Shown here in pieces: positions 62,377 to 64,000 of a stretch of 64,000 nucleotides of DNA. The stretch comes from Sedimentibacter sp. MB35-C1 (GTDB taxonomy: Bacteria; Bacillota; Clostridia; Tissierellales; Sedimentibacteraceae). The notes beneath the pieces are model-generated. The model saw only the letters and a program-made list of their open reading frames with translations. It had not been told where the DNA came from and made no database searches. Within the stretch, counting starts at the first letter, position 1. Every line of letters starts with the position of its first letter. The position numbers and the translations under genes were made by a program. The stretch spans positions 806,001-870,000 of the forward strand of contig NZ_CP133188.1 of NCBI RefSeq assembly GCF_030913635.1. The letters run 5' to 3'.

Positions 62377-62419
62377 TATAATTTTGGATAATTGGTATTA
62401 CCAATTATCCAAAATTATA
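62377..62419. promoter_or_regulatory. 43-base perfect palindrome before the class IV aminotransferase, candidate FadR-type operator
   Basis: Two 21-base arms (62377-62397 and 62399-62419) pair perfectly around one base. The centre is TTGGTATTACCAA, which fits the FadR/FCD-regulator consensus TGGT-N3-ACCA. It lies 13 bases before the ATG, next to the ribosome site, so as RNA it would also form a strong hairpin in the 5' leader. Confidence 0.75.
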
Positions 62420-62519
62420 ATATTAAATATACATAAAGTCAAACGTTTTTCTATTTTAAATAAAACTTTTTTTAAATTCGTTAGGCTACAAAAAAGTTAA
62501 TTCACAAAAAATTCTTAAT

Positions 62520-63174
62520 AAGGGCATATATACAAAGGAACAGATACATTAAAATATAAAAAGCGTGGGCCAAGGTCAGGAATTGATGAAAGTAATTTAA
62601 CTGAAATTGAGAAGTTAAAGCTTCAACTTGTAAAAAGAAATAGCATTAAAGAAAAGAAGAGAATACGAAAAGAAATTTCGCTTTTGAAAGTAAGGTTAGA
62701 AGCAGAGTACAAAGCAGTAGATTTTTTTAAAGATAAAGGTTATCTAGTAGCCAACTATGTAAGATTCTAGATGTTTCAAGAAATGGATATTACAAATATA
62801 AAAGTAGGATAAAATCTGAAAAAGAAAAACAAGATGAATTGTTCAATTATGGATATTTATGATAACAGTATTATTGAATTATCATTTAAGAAGAACAACA
62901 ATAATATTGTTTGATAAAGCCATCAATAAGTATGTTGATGCAAAGTTTATATTTCATAGCGATAGAAGATTCCAGTATACTGAAAATATCTTTGAAAATA
63001 AAATTGAAAAAGCTGGAACGTATGTCTAAGGTTGGTGAGTACATAGATAATGGGCCTATGGAAGGATTTTTCGGCGCATTAAAATTCGAGATATTTTATG
63101 GAAAAAGGATTTCAAAAAAACTAGGATGCATGGCTCCTTTAGAATATCTAAACTATGCATCCATATGTGTCTAA
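62520..63174 (+). pseudogene. IS3-family (IS150-like) transposase remnant
   Basis: Frames read KYKKRGPRSGIDESNLTEIE, EIEKLKLQLVKRNSIKEKKR (end of OrfA), LDVSRNGYYKYKSR, then HSDRRFQYTENIFE, YIDNGPMEGFFGALKFEIFY and APLEYLNYASICV, the DDE-transposase C-terminal blocks. They are in different frames with deletions, including the stretch between the last two blocks. The right terminal repeat follows at 63183. Not functional. Confidence 0.88.
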
Positions 63175-63182
63175 TATTTAAA

Positions 63183-63203
63183 TTGTCTACTTGACATGAG
63201 TCA
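63183..63203 (-). repeat. Right terminal inverted repeat
   Basis: 21 bases ending TTGACATGAGTCA; inverted match to 55565-55585 with one difference. Confidence 0.85.
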
Positions 63204-63234
63204 TGCTCAGTTATTTCTGAACATGACATTTTTT
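63200..63234 (+). terminator. Terminator half on the right of the island (original ilv operon terminator)
   Basis: GTCATGCTCAG (63200-63210) pairs with CTGAACATGAC (63217-63227), then ATTTTTT. The same left arm occurs at 55548 after ilvB, so the hairpin was probably shared by ilvB and the convergent gene at 63233 before insertion. Confidence 0.8.
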
Positions 63235-63784
63235 ATAGTCTTATTAAATTAAGACGATAGATTTTTCTAAAGTTATAGGAAGCATTTATAAACAGTGCCG
63301 AAAAAACAAAGTATAAAAAAATAATTTTAGTTGTTTCGGCTGTAGCATATACAGCCATTTGAACCAGCGGATGAATTATACTTGCTAAAATTATTGATAC
63401 AATTCCCCACATAAGTGAAAAATCAAGGCAGACATATGAATGAAAATTAAAGGGTAGGTTGCTGTAATCCCACATTTTGTGGTCAAAAACCCTGTCTAAA
63501 ATTCGTCCGGATGCATATTCAAGGACAGTTACGGCCAGCATACTTCCCACAGTAGCAAGAATCAAGGCTGCAAGGCGGCTGGTGATCGTAATTTCCGTGA
63601 AGATAAATATCTGGATTATGGCTAGGCCGCAAATTCCGTAAAGAGGGCAGAACATATTTGTCAAAAAACCTCTGCTTATGACTAATCTCCTTTCCGCGGC
63701 ACTTCTAAACACAGTTTCCAGAATAAAACCTAAAAATCCGTAGACAAAGAAAAACATCAACATATTTATCAAATTATATTGCAT
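63233..63784 (-). CDS. Putative ABC-transporter type IV / CmpB-like membrane protein
   Basis: 183 residues with about five membrane segments. Seen: NMLMFFFVYGFLGFILETVF, SRGFLTNMFCPLYGICGLAI and the conserved EYASGRILDRVFDHKMWDYS followed by NFHSYVCLDFSLMWG. This is the widespread Firmicutes CmpB/'ABC transporter type IV' family (named from sequence, function not established). It is convergent with ilvB across the former terminator. AGGAGAG precedes the ATG. Confidence 0.85.
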   Translation of the reverse strand: MQYNLINMLMFFFVYGFLGFILETVFRSAAERRLVISRGFLTNMFCPLYGICGLAIIQIFIFTEITITSRLAALILATVGSMLAVTVLEYASGRILDRVFDHKMWDYSNLPFNFHSYVCLDFSLMWGIVSIILASIIHPLVQMAVYATAETTKIIFLYFVFSALFINASYNFRKIYRLNLIRL

Positions 63785-63891
63785 GATATCTCTCCTTTTT
63801 TACTTGTTAAAAGTATTTTTTGAATTAATCGAAGAAATATCCTTTGGTTTTTATGCCAATATGTTCATAATGAAGAAAGTTTCAACAGCTG

Positions 63892-64000
63892 CTATTTTTT
63901 TATATATTTTTTTAGTTCATTAATAGATGATAATTTAACGCTTCTGGTTAAAATAAGTCCCATTAAATACAAAAGCATGCATATTATTATGGAAGAAATC
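63892..64000 (-). CDS. C-terminal end of a membrane protein (rest beyond window)
   Basis: The minus strand is open from the window edge to TAG at 63894-63892 and encodes a hydrophobic segment ISSIIICMLLYLMGLILTRS, then VKLSSINELKKYIKK. A last helix plus short basic tail like this is seen in MATE/MOP proteins such as SpoVB, but 35 residues are too few to be sure. Only the 3' end is present. Confidence 0.5.
   Translation of the reverse strand, partial: ISSIIICMLLYLMGLILTRSVKLSSINELKKYIKK

Larger units (their letters stand above)
55565..63203. mobile_element. IS3-bounded 7.6-kb acquired segment with amino-acid/peptide cargo
   Basis: Bounded by 21-base inverted repeats (55565-55585 and 63183-63203) that differ at one base, beginning TGACTCATGTCAA and ending TTGACATGAGTCA. 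Sequence just inside the repeats is also similar (TAGACAATT...AATATTAGAC). The right end holds a decayed IS3-family transposase; the left end is interrupted by an IS256 relic. Between them lie a FadR-type regulator and five minus-strand cargo genes or remnants. All intact cargo genes are oriented together. I infer either a decayed composite transposon or two IS insertions around a captured cassette; it is not likely to be still mobile. Confidence 0.7.

Noticed and set aside
62911-63174. An 87-codon frame that could be called a gene
   Set aside because: It encodes the C-terminal blocks of an IS3 transposase with a deletion; it is part of the pseudogene.

Overview
The window comes from a low-GC, anaerobic, Firmicutes-type genome. 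The evidence is strong AGGAGG ribosome sites, a T-box leader, DnaD/DnaI replication proteins, long-form HPF, a glycyl radical enzyme and an OrtAB thiolase. An amino-acid-fermenting member of the Clostridia/Tissierellia (Sedimentibacter-like) is my inference; there is no rRNA or tRNA gene here to confirm it. No CRISPR array or intact insertion sequence was seen.

1-19.4 kb: a Wzx/Wzy-type capsule or exopolysaccharide locus, all on the + strand. It holds a truncated CapD/WbpM-like dehydratase, an initiating sugar transferase, CapE/CapF/CapG homologues for UDP-L-FucNAc, several glycosyltransferases, an EpsG-like polymerase, a flippase, UDP-glucuronate 4-epimerase, UDP-glucose dehydrogenase and a Wzz-like co-polymerase. 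Three unusual members (HpcH/HpaI aldolase, class IV aminotransferase, GNAT acetyltransferase) could make and attach an amino-acid-like decoration. Broken remnants (a frameshifted pseudopilin and a galU stub) lie at its borders.

19.5-35 kb: a LytTR regulator, an exported FMN/FAD reductase, and the most interesting part of the window, a sigma-54-controlled catabolic module. Two paralogous sigma-54 activators, each with a Cys-rich N-terminal sensor, lie beside two operons that each have a good -24/-12 promoter. Operon A encodes a glycyl radical enzyme of unassigned specificity and a minimal three-cysteine activase. Operon B encodes a class III aminotransferase, an AGCS amino-acid symporter and the 2-amino-4-oxopentanoate thiolase OrtAB. 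The usual ornithine-pathway partners (OraSE, Ord, Orr) are absent from the window, so the module may be a different route into the OrtAB reaction.

35-48 kb: a DMT permease, two HD-GYP phosphodiesterases, an FMN-binding lipoprotein, a chemoreceptor, a DUF523 protein, a non-coding stretch with five DnaA boxes, HPF, a small HD protein, hybrid cluster protein and a LysM-G5-M23 cell-wall protein. 48-55.5 kb: dnaD-dnaI and a CBS-type pyrophosphatase, then an isoleucine T-box leader controlling ilvN-ilvC-ilvB.

55.5-63.2 kb: a 7.6-kb segment bounded by 21-bp inverted repeats of IS3 type. It appears to have landed in the terminator hairpin after ilvB and carries IS256 and IS3 relics. Its cargo is a FadR-type regulator, an AbgT-type transporter, an M24 peptidase, a TSUP permease, a deleted NhaC and a class IV aminotransferase preceded by a 43-bp perfect palindrome. 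It looks like an acquired peptide/amino-acid-use cassette. The window ends with a CmpB-type membrane protein and the C-terminal end of another membrane protein.
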